64,000 nucleotides of DNA. It comes from Vombatus ursinus. Taxonomy: Eukaryota; Chordata; Mammalia; Diprotodontia; Vombatidae. The stretch spans positions 16,602,868 through 16,666,867 of the forward strand of contig NW_020954608.1 of assembly GCF_900497805.2 (NCBI RefSeq), given 5' to 3'. The notes beneath the pieces are model-generated. The model was given only the letters and a program-made list of their open reading frames with translations, had not been told where the DNA came from and did not search any database. Positions 1 through 11,329 of this stretch are shown here, piece after piece (within the stretch, counting starts at the first letter, position 1; each line of letters opens with the position of its first letter). The position numbers were made by a program, and so were the translations under genes.

Positions 1-544
1 TAACATAATCATGCTGCCATTAAGAAAAGAAAACAACTCCAAGGAATTCCTTTTCCATTCGAGTTCTGTGCAGGACATCTGTGACAGAGACAAAAGCCCT
101 TGCTGAGCATATATCTCCATGTTTTATATTTTCATCAATATCAGTAATTTTAGATCTCTACACTGAATTATTTCTATGGCACATCTATCAGGGAGTTTTT
201 GATGAGTTTTACATTTTTATGACATGATTTTTTTGAAGTAGAGATAAGGCTGAATTTTTCTCTTCTAAATCAAAGACTTTTTCTTTTCTTTTTAAATAAA
301 CAAAAAATACAGCCATATACTTGTATTCTTTCCACCTTTGTCCAACTGTATAACTGTGAAGATGTGATCTGATATAGAAACTAATCTTCAAAATACTTTT
401 TGTCCCCTTCTCATATCTTCTTCAAGCAGACACAACATACGCACACACACACATACGTACACACATACACACACCATTTTGTAGATTTTTATAGAGATAA
501 GAAAGTAGATATATGGGTTTTAGAAAGTGATGTCCCTTTGATCA

Positions 545-575
<31 letters not shown>

Positions 576-892
576 TTCTTCTTTTTTCTCCTCCCTTTAG
601 CTAAATCATTGTCTGCAAAATTTTCAATTTTTTTTGTTATATTCTATTTCATGAGATGTCTTGAAAATCAATTATTTGATGTGTCCCTCTAACATGAATT
701 TCTTTTTTTTGATACTTATTTTAATTCGGTATCTCTTTCCAAATTCATCTTGCATGCTTTGCTATTAATCATTTCTTCATATAGGACACAGTAGCCTGAG
801 TTCTTATAATCCAAATGTGAGATGTTGGAAAGGGACATAAAACCCAAAACATATATACTTCAGCATGCTTGCTCACTTTTGAAATAATAAAA
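1..892. other. unassigned A+T-rich DNA with short simple repeats
   Basis: I see no gene or recognisable transposon here. It holds an imperfect CA/TA-type tract at about 431-475 and a TC-rich tract at about 545-599. The ORFs across it are chance ORFs with low-complexity translations. Confidence 0.6.
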
Positions 893-1145
893 AAGCTAGG
901 TGGCATAGTAGATAGTGTGTTAGATTAAGATTCAGGAAGACCAGAATTCAAATCCTGCCTCACACACTTACTATCTATATGTATCTGACTAAGTCACATA
1001 AGCCTTTGAGTCTCAGTCACTTCATATACAAAACAAGGGTGATGATAATTATAACATCTACCTCACAAGATTGTTCTGAGGATCAATTGAAAGGATTTTT
1101 GTAGAGTGCTTTGCAAATCTTCCATTATATTATTATTATATTGTT
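893..1145 (+). repeat. MIR-like CORE-SINE (MON1/MAR1 type)
   Basis: A diverged tRNA-derived head (AGCTAGGTGGCATAGTAGAT) is followed by a CTCAGTCACTTCATATACAA-type core. The tail has GATTGTTCTGAGGATCAA and GTGCTTTGCAAAT, the usual order of a MIR-type SINE that uses an L2-like 3' end. It ends in a short ATT-rich run. Many substitutions indicate an old copy. Confidence 0.75.
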
Positions 1146-1152
1146 TATTGTA

Positions 1153-1376
1153 GAGGTGGTTCAGTGGATAGAGCACCAGGCCTGGAGTCAGGAAGACCTG
1201 AGCTTAAATCCAGCCTCAGATATTTCCTAGATGTCTGATCCTGGGCAAGTCACTTCTGATTATCTGAAAAAATGGATCCACTGAAGAAGGAAATGGCAAA
1301 CCACTCTAGTATCTTTTCCAAGAAAACCCCAAATGGAGTCATCAAAGGTCAGACATGACTAAAAAGATTGAATAAG
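1153..1376 (+). repeat. tRNA-derived SINE with RTE-like 3' end
   Basis: The head GAGGTGGTTCAGTGGATAGA leads into a TGGGCAAGTCACTT box. The tail then reads GAAGGAAATGGCAAACCACT, CCCCAAATGGAGTCA and GTCAGACATGACTAAAAAG. The last part resembles a BovB/RTE 3' end, so RTE machinery probably mobilised it. It lies directly after another SINE. Confidence 0.75.
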
Positions 1377-1566
1377 AAAATTGATTATAGTGGTAATGCT
1401 GACAATATAGGATGAAAAAAAAATCATCCCTACCCATACTCCAAATATGAAAAAAATCACAAAAGGGAAGATATGAATCATATAAAACCATTTATATGGA
1501 TTTTGTGAATTTAATCCAGAAAGTGTTATCTATTCAAATTTCAACTCTGTTTTTATCAGTTAACTA

Positions 1567-1683
1567 GGATCTATTTATTAAATACCTACTATATCCTGGG
1601 CACTGTGCTAAGCACTGTGGCAATTTTAAAAAATGGTTAAAAATATCTGCTCTCAAGGAGCTCACAGTCTAATGGGTGAAAGT
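1567..1683 (-). repeat. L2 3' end fragment
   Basis: On the plus strand it reads ATTTATTAAATACCTACTAT, GGGCACTGTGCTAAGCACTG and CAAGGAGCTCACAGTCTAAT. This is the reverse complement of the L2 (CR1-group LINE) 3' UTR end. Confidence 0.65.
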
Positions 1684-1872
1684 ATTTTTAAAGTCTAATT
1701 CAATTTTTAAAAATCCATTTCTATCTGAAATGCTTAGGTGACCTACTATTCCTAATACATATACAAATATACCAGTCATATTTTCTTCTAAATATCTTCA
1801 ATACCTAAAGACTTCTGATTCTCTTAAAAAAACATATTCCCTTAAAAAAGCGTGGGCAGTTGCTTTTAAATC

Positions 1873-1935
1873 ATAGGAACACACATTTAGAGCTAAAATG
1901 GATTTTACAGATCAAGTTCAGCACCAAGGTGAGTT
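1873..1935 (-). repeat. L3/MIR3 tail remnant
   Basis: The stretch ATCATAGG...TTTAGAGCTAAAATGG...GATCAAGTTCAGC resembles the reverse complement of the L3/MIR3 tail (consensus CATAGATTTAGAGCTGGAAG). It is short and diverged. Confidence 0.35.
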
Positions 1936-3764
1936 CCTTCTCAACCCAGGAACACCCTGCTCCTACCCCAACATTGCATGGGTAGCCTGGCAGTGTTCTA
2001 GGGTCTTCCCTCTTCCCCAAAAAAATCTCCCCATAAAATGATTTGAAGGCATATTTACTTGCTATTTACATTGGGTACTAAAATTCACACTGAAAGGATT
2101 TAGTAGGCTGCGCTGTATTCATACAGTTCCCTAATTTGCCCATAACTTCTCATCTTCCCCATTCTTACCTTCTCATAAGTTCCTAAGTAACGCACTCAGC
2201 ATGTCTCCTCAAGTTTTGTTGTTGCTATCCTTCAGTCTTTCAGAAGAGAAGAACACAGGCCTTCCAACAAACATGAGATTGAAAGTAGAGACTAGTCTGT
2301 TCTCCAGAGGATCCTCTGTCATTCTGAAGGGCATCACGTTGTGGGTTAGTTATGATGCATCATGAAGCCATGTTTGTCGGGAGTAATATTAGTCAGTGGA
2401 GAGTGTTTGATCTATCTGGAATAAGTGTGCCTTGTATAAGGATGAGTAATATGTGTAAAGAGGAGTGTATGACCTTTCAAGGCAGTGAATTACTTTAGAA
2501 CTAATACAGTATTAAGTCCTGCTGTGGAGTGGCAGCTGTAAAGAGGCTGTGGGAAAAAAAAAGACAGAAACATGGGAGTGAGGGAATAGCTATTTCTAGA
2601 CCAGGGCTGATTAGGATAGAAAGAAGATATAAATTAGCCTAATTAAGATAAAGGAGGCTTAATTGGATAGAGAGATTTTCTGAGTGTTAAAGTACAAAGG
2701 CTATTTTAACTTTTGTCAGATTCATGTCATAAAAAAGGGAAAGGGAGCTTACAGAGTTTTAAGAAGTGATTCTGAAGAAAAGATTGTCTTCTCAGGTAGA
2801 AAATGCTCTATGAAGCATTTCTTCTTACTGAATTACTTATTTATCAGTTCATTTATGATTCATTTTTTTATTTTTATTGCATACATTTTTTAGAACTTCT
2901 ATTTATAACTGACTTTCAAAGTGAGACTAAGCTAGGGTTGTGCTGAGTGTGTGACTGCAAAAGCTGATGATGACATTTTCAGTTTGAGCATTTACATATC
3001 AGGAATTAGCAACTCTACAAATCAAGGATTAATTTACTATTTTATTAATTGTCAAGATCAATAAAGTGATGGGGAAAATGTTAATAATGTAGATAAAGCT
3101 TAAAAGTTTTTTATGTGCATTCCCCACCCTACCCCAAGAGCTAATTATTAAACATTCACCAGCACACCACTGGACTATCTTATCTGTAATTCAAATGTTG
3201 CCAAGAGAATCTATTTCAAATTGCCCAAGTAGTCCCAGCATAGCTTTTGTGTCTTATAATCCTAGGAACATTTCTGGGGAGGCTTGTGGTAGAATTCCTA
3301 GCCAGATTTTTAATAACCAGTTAAGAACCTCCACACAACTCTTTTAAGAGAGGAGAGTTTGTTTGTTATTCCAGTAAGAAGTTATGTATTTCTGTTGGTC
3401 CCTTTTGAGACAAATGGCACACATTTATGAGATTGTTGGCTGGTGTTAAGATGTCACCAGAACTAAGCAAGACTAACTGGCCAAGGCAATATTGCAATAT
3501 TGTGAGGAATAACTTTTCTTTGATGCTTCTTCACACCTTTTATGCCTTTCTCTCCCATTTTACCACCCTCTTCTACCCCATGTCTTCCTCCATTCCTCCT
3601 CATACCCATGGAACTTAGGTTCAACCTTCTTCCTGACTTACCAGGACCCTTGAGTTATACTTGTCATTTAGAGGCATGTGCTCTATGTCTTTGATCTAAC
3701 TCTCTCCTCTCTTTATTATTAAAAAGTCAGTCATATTTCTTTTGTGTTGGAAATGCTTCGATCA
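1936..3764. other. unassigned single-copy-looking DNA
   Basis: I recognise no transposon and no gene. The part at about 2250-2660 is richer in G than its surroundings and contains a poly-A run. The ORFs at 2684-2893 and 3427-3618 match no family I know and look like chance ORFs. Confidence 0.5.
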
Positions 3765-3868
3765 ATTCATTCACACTGTATTAGGTAAGGAGCCAATAAA
3801 TATTTTAAAGTATCTATGACATGGTCTTTTTTCTCCTAAAACTTACAATTTACTAGGTGAATAGGACA
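3765..3868 (-). repeat. probable L2 3' end fragment
   Basis: Weak resemblance to the reverse-complement L2 tail: GACATGGTCTTTTTTCTCCT followed by ACTTACAATTTACTAGGTGA stands where the consensus has CCCTGCTCTCAAGGAGCTTACATTCTA. Confidence 0.35.
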
Positions 3869-3878
3869 TCTTACTTAT

Positions 3879-4128
3879 GCAGCATCTAGGTGGTATAATG
3901 GATATCACACAGGGCCTGAAGTCAGGAAGACCTGAGTACAAATCCCAACTCAGACATTTACTAGCTGTGAGAGTCATTCAACCTCTGTATACATCAGTTC
4001 CCTCATCGTTAAAATTGGGCTAATAATAGCATCTTCCTTACCAGGTTGTTGTGAGGGTCAAATGAGATAATATTTGTAAAGTGCTTAGAGCAGTGCCTGG
4101 CAGATATTAGGCACTAAATGAATGCTGA
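3879..4128 (+). repeat. MIR-like CORE-SINE (MON1/MAR1 type)
   Basis: Well-preserved copy: head CAGCATCTAGGTGGTATAAT, B-box-like GAGTACAAATCC, core with CAGTTCCCTCATCG, then GGTTGTTGTGAGGGTCAAAT, GTAAAGTGCTTAGAGCAGTG and an L2-like tail ending GCACTAAATGAATGCTGA. Confidence 0.8.
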
Positions 4129-4157
4129 TCCATTTCCCTATTTGCAGATGCTTTCTT

Positions 4158-4471
4158 TCCTGATAGAAAGTAAGTTCTTTGAGGGCAGAAACTATTTTGT
4201 TCTTTTCTTCATATCATCAATGTTGTGTAATGTCCAGCAAGTTGCCTCAAAATGAGGAAGAACAGGGGTCAAGTCCAGTATTTGAGATAAAATGACTGTG
4301 CAACCCTGGGTCACACAACCTCTTAACGCCATAGGCAACTCTTTGCCTATGCACAGAAGTTGTTTACCTGCATCGGTGGAGAAAGTCTGCTCACCCTGAA
4401 GTTCCCTCCATGTAGACTTTTCACAGTGCTTGGTACATAGTAAATGCCTGACAAATGCTTGCTGATTGAAT
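4158..4471 (+). repeat. L2 3' end interrupted by a SINE
   Basis: The L2 3' UTR starts with AGTAAGTTCTTTGAGGGCAG near 4168. It resumes near 4416 with CACAGTGCTTGGTACATAGT and ends TGCTTGCTGATTGAAT. The intervening ~190 bp is a separate SINE. The two halves join into a normal L2 terminus, so this is an insertion and not two unrelated fragments. Confidence 0.65.
4229..4414 (+). repeat. tRNA-derived SINE with CTGCATTGGTAGAGG-type tail, inside L2
   Basis: It contains GTCAAGTCCAGTATTTGAG (B-box area), CAACCCTGGGTCACACAACC, GGCAACTCTTTGCCTATGC and CCTGCATCGGTGGAGAAAGT, ending GAAGTTCCCTCCATG. Copies with the same tail lie near 20.9 kb and, inverted and split, at 28.7-29.7 kb. I do not know its library name. 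Confidence 0.55.
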
Positions 4472-5465
4472 ATCCTGGTATATTTTCTCTACAGTAAAAG
4501 TACACCAGAGAATTACAAAACATGGCCCTGTTAGCTAGAAGGGAAAAGACCATTACCAACTAAGGGTTCTGAGAAGTTTTCATATACAATAATTTTGCCA
4601 TTTAACATAAATATGAAGGAACAAGGGAAAGAACAATATTATGATAGATTTAAAATATTGAGGAATGAGTTTATGAGCCCGTACAACCAGTCTTATATGT
4701 GGTGTTTGGATAGATGATAAGTAGGCACTCAAATTCAGCAAACCTGATACCATCTCCAAGTGATTCAGACTAGGTGAAATGATAGAAACTCTCTGAAGTG
4801 CAAACAGATATCCTATTGTCTCCTTTTTCTAGTTAAACCATGGACAGATAATATCATATTTATAAGGCCTTGGGTGAGTCTGATAGGGGACCAAAGCACT
4901 CCATAAATGAACATGTTTATGGAAATATCAGTTACATCAAAAAATATTAGTTATAAGATTATTAGAGGGAAAAGTAATCATGGAAGCATAGAGAGATGCA
5001 TAGGCATCAGATCCTATGATACAAATTACAACAAATAGTTGTCTATTATGCCACATCCTCGGGGGTACTGATCTAGATTTTGAGGGAAGGATATGATAGT
5101 TAAGCAGGTAAAGGGATCCTCTCCAGTTCAGGTCAAGCTCAGGCCCAATTTTCCTCTGGTTTGCATCACCGTGCAGAACAGATCAAGGCCAATGCTATTG
5201 GTTCTAGTGCCTTTCAAATTTACAGTAACAGCTTTCAAGGGGCTCAGACTGCCCTGTGGTACAAGTAAGTTAGTGTTTCCCCTAGACAAGTATTGATGTA
5301 GAATGAGATGAGTGAGGGAAGTATACAGCTAAACCCTGCCATTCCCTGGGATGTTACTTAAGTTCTAGAAATGATGAAGGTTTTTGGCTTAGAGTGCCTG
5401 CTTTAACTGGCAAGGTTTGACTTAGGAACAGTCATCCTTCCAATAAAGAAAAGAAAAATTAAATG
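4472..5465. other. unassigned DNA
   Basis: I recognise no repeat family, gene or structured RNA here. Confidence 0.45.
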
Positions 5466-5665
5466 TATATGTAAATAGCACATTCATTTGCATATATGCA
5501 TATTCATACATACATGTATATGTATACACACATACATATAAATATATAAAATCATATATACACATTCAAATATTCATGTTTCTATCTATATTTTATACAT
5601 ACACATGTTTGCATATATTCCATATATTTGTCTGTGTTACATGCACACAAACACACACACACCTT
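5466..5665. repeat. degenerate TA/CATA/CA simple-repeat tract
   Basis: About 200 bp of interrupted TATG/CATA and CA units, ending in CACACAAACACACACACACC. It is a decayed microsatellite. Confidence 0.8.
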
Positions 5666-6791
5666 TAAAGATATATCCTAATCAGAACGACCAAAATAAG
5701 CAAATTCTGGCTAGTCTCAAAAATTCCCCAAGGAGCTAATAATTCTGGTATCTTTAGGCTTTCCTCTTTCCTTTTATCCCTTTTTTAAGGGTTTGCTGAT
5801 ATCACTGTTTTAGAATCTGCAGGAGTATATGGCTGTTGCTACTTTTCCAAATTACTTTAAGACCAATTAATTACCTTGCTGTCACTCAGAATTTCTGCTG
5901 TTCTTTCTCTTTAGTGATTTCAGGTACACAGACTAAGATCTCCAACTCCTTTTGTGTTAATCCTCAGATGATGTTTTTGCCTTACAGAATACCAAGCAAG
6001 GTTTTTCTGGGCTTTGTTAAGTCTAGTCAAGAACGTTTTCATTGCTCTGACAGGGAACAATCCTAAGAAATTTATCTGGGTGATAAGGCTGCACATTTCA
6101 CCAAAGTGATAAGCAGAAACATGGGAATTTCACTCACTCATTGGAAACTATTCTGCAAAGACATTACATTTTTGACTACAAAATGAGGCATTATTAAAGT
6201 CAGTCTTGCAGCTATAAATACTCTAAAGACGAAGAGTTCAATGTGAAATTATTTAAACGCTTTTTAATACGCACATTCTTTAGGAAAGGGTCTGTAAAAA
6301 AAAAAGTTCATGATAATGGATTGCTAATGTTTTAATCATCTGACTCCTCACTGAAATCAGTTTTTGGTTCAGTATTTTTTTTTAATTTTGTTATGTGACA
6401 TAAACAGAGATTTTGATAGGCAATTTCATTGTCATTTTAAATTGTCTTACTTGGTTGCTATGGTACTGGACACGTAACATGTTATTTCAGCATTGTAACA
6501 TCCTTTTAGAATCTCAAAACTTCCCTGCTTAGTCCTACAAGCATGTATTAGTCTGTGCAGTGGGAAAGATCATCCATCTAGTAGGTGGGGGATAAGCATG
6601 GATGCATGTGTGTGAAGGGAAAATGTAAGGGTGGATGATTGGTCTTCTCTTTACATCATAACAACAATGGTAAAAATGTAAATATCACCAATATTTACTA
6701 TTTCCATCAAATTCCTCCCTTAAATAACCCAAATATTACCAATCTCTTGTCATGAGGAACATGCTGGACTTACGGAACTAATATTATAACA
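5666..6791. other. unassigned DNA, repeat-free between about 6.06 and 6.45 kb
   Basis: No gene or transposon is recognised. The stretch at about 6060-6450 has low divergence-type clutter and ATTA/TAAT motifs, and could be a conserved non-coding element, but cross-species comparison would be needed. Confidence 0.35.
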
Positions 6792-6992
6792 GTCATTGTG
6801 GTATAATGGTTAAAGTGCTGAATTTAGAGTCTAAAACACACACACGGAGATCTCCCTTAGACTTTTACTAGCTGCGTGACCCTGTGTAAGGTTAGGAACT
6901 TCTCTACACCTCAATTTTCACTTCCCTTAAATGAGGGAGTCACCCTCAGTGACCTTTAAGGTTCCTTCTAGCTCTAATTCTATATGGTCTTA
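6792..6992 (+). repeat. MIR3 (Ther2-type) SINE with L3-like tail
   Basis: A tRNA-like head (GTGGTATAATGGTTAAAGTG) leads to AGCTGCGTGACCCTGTGTAA. The tail is AAATGAGGGAGTCACCCTCA, GTGACCTTTAAGGTTCCTTC and TAGCTCTAATTCTATATGGT, which is the L3-derived 3' end that defines MIR3. Confidence 0.75.
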
Positions 6993-8591
6993 GAGATTTG
7001 CATAGTATAACTAACATGTGCTAGATAGTATTTTTTCTCTAGTAACTTGTTGGAAAGTTAGTTTGACAATATAAAAATCAGCAACGAAAACAAAGGGAAA
7101 GAGAAACTGATTGTTATGTTCCAGTGGGATAAATCATGGTTGAAGTATAAAACAAAATCATATATTAGAATATTTCATTTTTGAATGGGTGAAATGAAAG
7201 GCATTATATGGCACCATAAACTTTAAAAATATTGCTAGAATCTTATTCTATTCATCTGGTCAAAGGAGAATGTTCTTCACTTTTTCACCTATGGTGTTAC
7301 CTTTCCTATTACTACAGAATTCATTATTATTTTAATGGAAGATGGTGAGGTGCTGCAGTTGACAACCTAACTGTTTCTTTTTTTCTGCAATTCTATTATC
7401 TTTGGCATTTTTTGGCCAGGCAAGAAGAATATGAATAAGAGATTTCTGAATGGAAACATTCTCAGAGCTTTGATTCCACTATTGAAAACATTAATACCTT
7501 TTGGCAATTCCTGCCACTACCATCTGCTGAATTTTTTTTTTTTTAATAATCTGTCCTACCATAGAAATAGCTAGGGCATGTGCTTTAAAAATACTTTCAT
7601 TTACAAAGAAAGGATACTAAAACAGGTAGAAAAAGAGGCTAGCACTCTTTTGGGTTAAACATCCATGAATTGTTAGTAACCAAACATTTAGTTCATCAAA
7701 TAACCTTGTCTACCCTTAAAAAATAGTCACATGACTTTGTTCATAAAACATAACTATATGGTAAGGAGAATTATTTCCACCATCCTTTGAAGGATCTATT
7801 TTGTCATCAGTGTAAATACTTCCTCTATTCACGACAATCCAAATTCATCCATATCTTCATTTGCTGCGTGATTTTCCCCTACATGTTTCTGTGAATCTTC
7901 TATTACAAATCTATCCATCACAGTAGAGATTTCCACTGGGTATTTTAATATTTTGTGCAATACAATATACTTTACTGTTTATTATTTATCTTACTACATG
8001 AATGGACCACTTCCGTTTGTCATCATACATGTCACGTGTAATGTCTTTTATTCTATTTCTTTAATACAAGTCATCAGTGGTGGGATGTTTTAACCTTCTT
8101 GAACCCACTCAGCCTTTTGATTGCCTTTGGGTATTGTAATTTTGATTCTTTAGGGACTAGGCCCATGATTTATAACTATATAGTACTACTAGGAAAAATA
8201 TGGATATTTTAAAGATGGGCTTTGCCAGAAAGGAACAACTGTGAATCACTGAATGCACTATGTAATTTCACAAAAGTGATGTTACTCACTCTCCACTGCC
8301 TCTTAAATATTGGGACTGGTAGACTGTCCACATGAGATGCTAATCTAAGATATAGAAATAAAATGGGCCTGACTATCTATGTAACTATATATCAAAGTCT
8401 GAACAACATGAATTCCTTATCAGTTGTTTGTTCTTTTTTCCTTTAAGATTGATAGGTTAATGTGTTTTGAATAAATGTAATCTCATTAAGAGGATTCTCA
8501 ATATAATTTGGGAACAAGAGGATTTGGGGAACCGTGCCATGTATGATGACTCGGTATAGTATGTTCTTTGCATCATAACCATTGAGTGTGT
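6993..8591. other. unassigned DNA
   Basis: About 1.6 kb with no repeat family, gene or RNA that I can recognise. Confidence 0.4.
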
Positions 8592-8831
8592 GCATACACA
8601 CACACACATAGATTCAAATATACACTGATATGCAAATATACTTGAATACACATGTACACACACATATATAGGTATGTATATATTTATATGTGTATGTATA
8701 TGTGTATCCTGTATATTTATGTGTGTATATATGCACATATATGGGGGAGAGAAACAGACAGAGAGACAGAGACAGACAGACAGAAACAGAGAGACAGAGA
8801 GACAGAGAGAGACAGAGACAGAGAGAATGAG
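8592..8831. repeat. compound microsatellite: CA, TATG, then GACAGA
   Basis: Three blocks in series: (CA)n at about 8597-8609, TATG/TGTA repeats at about 8655-8745, and a pure purine-plus-C GACAGA/GAGACA block at about 8748-8828. The ORFs on both strands here are repeat translations. Confidence 0.9.
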
Positions 8832-9343
8832 AATTTGGAGATTTTTAAAATAATTTCTTTATATAATTTCTCTACCTTATCATCCTTTTCATCTTCTGCT
8901 ACTCAAAGAAGAACTTGTAAGCCATCTATCAATGTACTTGCAATTTCTGTATATCTTCTGTTTTAATTTAAACCAAGATTGTCAATATGGACATGTTTCA
9001 GTTCCTCTTCTAGTTGAATACTAAATCAAATATAGTTAAACAAGATCTTCCATATATAGTAACAAGATTAAAATCAATGCTTATAATAATACCCTAAAAA
9101 CTGTTCCATACCACCTGTTGCCTGCTTTTCTATCATTGTCATTCTGGAAATGTATGAAGGATGCAAAGACTGAAGGCTAATTTGTACTTTTTTTTTGTGA
9201 GTTACTATGGGCAAAGAATTCATAACCTATTAGTGATGTATTTCTCTTTACTTATAGAGGCTGGTCCTCAGACAGTGGAGACAATATGTCACCTGGACAT
9301 ACCTAAAGCCTTTCTGGACTGGTAGAACCATACATTTTTCTAG
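8832..9343. other. unassigned DNA
   Basis: No recognised feature. Confidence 0.4.
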
Positions 9344-9390
9344 CATTATTATTATTATTATTGCTACTATTATTATTATTAATTATATTA
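9344..9390. repeat. (ATT)n microsatellite
   Basis: ATT repeated with one GCTACT interruption, then AATTATATTA. Confidence 0.9.
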
Positions 9391-9970
9391 TAGGTCCACT
9401 AGTAGATGATATGCATAGGTCGCTACCTTAGGACAAGTTAAGCTCTAAAATATACGGACCCAAAAAATGATGATGTGATGATTTATTTCTTTTTAAATGG
9501 AGTGCAGCAACTCAGAAAAAAGTTTGCTAAATCATGGAGAAGTTTTGATCCATGTTGTTGAAGTGAAACCAATACTGATGAAATTACACACTTCTGAATC
9601 ATAAGCACAATATGAGTCAATGTTAGGTTTGCTGTTTGAACTCTGCCCAGAATATGGAAAACTTGAAAATTTAATTAATGAAATTCTTATGTGAACAATA
9701 ATCTGACCAAGATTTTTGCTATATATACACACCATGGCTTCCATTTATGTGTTTTTGTTTTTTTTTTTTACTTAACAGATAATGGCTAGTATTTATACAC
9801 CACTTTAAGGTTTTGAAAGTGCTTCACAAATATTATCTTTCTTAATCCTCACAACAACTAGGGGAGGCAGGTGGTATTTTTATGCCTATTTTACAGATTA
9901 GGAAATTGAGGCAAATAGAGGTCAAGTGATTTTCCCAAGGTCACACAGCCGATAAGTATCTGAGGGTGGA

Positions 9971-10121
9971 TTTTATTTTATTTTATTTATTTTTGGTGAG
10001 GCAATAAGGGTTAAGTGACTTGCCTAGGGTCACACAGCTAGTAAGTGTCAAATGTCGGAGGTTGGATTTGAACTCAGGTCCTGACTCCAAGGCTCTATCC
10101 ACTGCGCCACCTAGTTGCCCC
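9971..10121 (-). repeat. WSINE-type tRNA-derived SINE
   Basis: Minus-strand copy with its A-rich tail as a TTTTA-rich run on the left. Then GTTAAGTGACTTGCCTAGGG, TCACACAGCTAGTAAGTGTC, and the head GGCTCTATCCACTGCGCCAC ending TAGTTGCCCC. It lacks the CCAAA insertion seen in other copies. Confidence 0.85.
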
Positions 10122-10134
10122 AAATTCTGTCAAA

Positions 10135-10304
10135 CTTTTCTTTCTTTTTTTTTTTTTATTTTGGGAGAGTCAATTGGTGTTAAGTGACTTGCCCAAGGTC
10201 ACATAGCTAGTAAGTGTCGAGTGTCTCATCTGATGCTAGATTTGAACTCAGGTCCTCCTGACTCCAGGGCCAGTACTCTATCCACTGCACACCTAGCTGC
10301 CCCC
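10135..10304 (-). repeat. WSINE-type tRNA-derived SINE
   Basis: The poly-T (A-tail) run is at about 10135-10157. It is followed by GTGTTAAGTGACTTGCCCAA, GTCACATAGCTAGTAAGTGT and the head TCTATCCACTGCACACCTAG ending CTGCCCC. It is the second insertion into the outer SINE. Confidence 0.85.
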
Positions 10305-10374
10305 AGGATGATTTTTAGTTGAGGCCTTCCTCTAACTAAGGCCAGTGCTCTATTCACTTCACCAATCTAGTTGT

Positions 10375-10855
10375 CTACACAAAGAACTCAATACACGGTC
10401 CACTGATATTCATTATTTATCTATATTTTACTCAGCTATTAAACCGAATAAATCAAGAAAGCACTATTTAAGACCTGTATGGAAAATCATGAAATTATTA
10501 TATATCCCATACATGTCATATGGCTCTAATCCATGACACATTAGTAATTTTCTAGATACAGCTGCAAGTTCTGACCAGCCTCAAACACTGAGGGGGGAGG
10601 GGAACTCAAACGTTCACCATTTCACCTGCTTAAATAATAATGAGGATTGAAATGTAATCATGCTGTTGTGACGTCCAAGCTGTTGAAATGGTAGAAAAAG
10701 CAGCTGCTAAATAGTTGAATTATATGAAGTTTATTTATTATCTTTTTAATAAATTTGTCATAATATGTGATCTATTCTACTCTTCTGTAGATACTGGCTA
10801 TGAAGCCCATGTCTAGAACATGGTTCTGGATAAATATAATTTACTCATAAGTTCA
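10375..10855. other. unassigned DNA
   Basis: No recognised feature. Confidence 0.4.
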
Positions 10856-10938
10856 GAGGATAACAAATAGAGCTAGAAGGAACCTCAGAGACCATCTAGT
10901 TCAATTCCCTCATTTACAAATGAAGAAGGATCTCAGGG
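10856..10938 (-). repeat. MIR3/L3 tail fragment
   Basis: TAGAGCTAGAAGGAACCTCA, then GACCATCTAGTTCAATTCCC and TCATTTACAAATGAAGAAGG: the reverse complement of the L3-derived tail. Confidence 0.65.
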
Positions 10939-10972
10939 TCATCATCATCATCATCATCATCTTCATCATCAT
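10939..10972. repeat. (ATC)n microsatellite
   Basis: ATC repeats with one CTTCATC interruption, lying exactly between two SINE fragments. Confidence 0.9.
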
Positions 10973-11208
10973 AGCTGGCATTTATATAGTACTTTGAGGT
11001 TGCAAAGTTTATGTATGTTATAGTTTGTATATGTTATATCATTTGGTTCTCAGTGTAGTGTATGTTATTATCTCCATTTTATATATGAGGAAATGGGCTG
11101 AGAGAGGTTAAATAGCTTGCCTATCATCCTACAAGTAGTAAATGACAGAGGATGGTTTTAGACTAAAGTCCTTGACTGATTCCAGAGCAAGTGCTTTTTC
11201 CATTCAAC
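10971..11208 (-). repeat. MIR-like CORE-SINE
   Basis: TAGCTGGCATTTATATAGTA, ACTTTGAGGTTGCAAAG, TTATTATCTCCATTTTATAT, GAGGAAATGGGCTGAGAGAG, then a weak head ending near TTTTTCCATTCAAC. Inverted MIR/MON1-type SINE. Confidence 0.7.
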
Positions 11209-11329
11209 AAAAGGATAGATTTTTTAAAAATAGGGTGGCACTGCATGTAATGGAAATGTGCTAATGCAAGGAAATCCAGGGACTAGAGTGGAAGCATGGT
11301 AGAAAATATTTGATGAAAGATCAGTAGCT

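Larger units (their letters stand above)
9778..10374 (-). repeat. MIR-like SINE split by two WSINE insertions
   Basis: The outer SINE reads on the plus strand as CTAGTATTTATACACCACTT, CTCACAACAACTAGGGGAGG, TTTTACAGATTAGGAAATTG and GGTCACACAGCCGATAAGTA. It breaks off near 9970. Its head appears to resume after 10304 with CAGTGCTCTATTCACTTCAC and ends CTAGTTGTCT. Two WSINE copies fill the interval. Confidence 0.6.

Noticed and set aside
8457-8966. Overlapping ORFs of 93 and 104 codons on opposite strands
   Set aside because: Both translate the CA/TATG/GACAGA microsatellite; the products are Ile/Tyr/His or Glu/Thr/Arg repeats.
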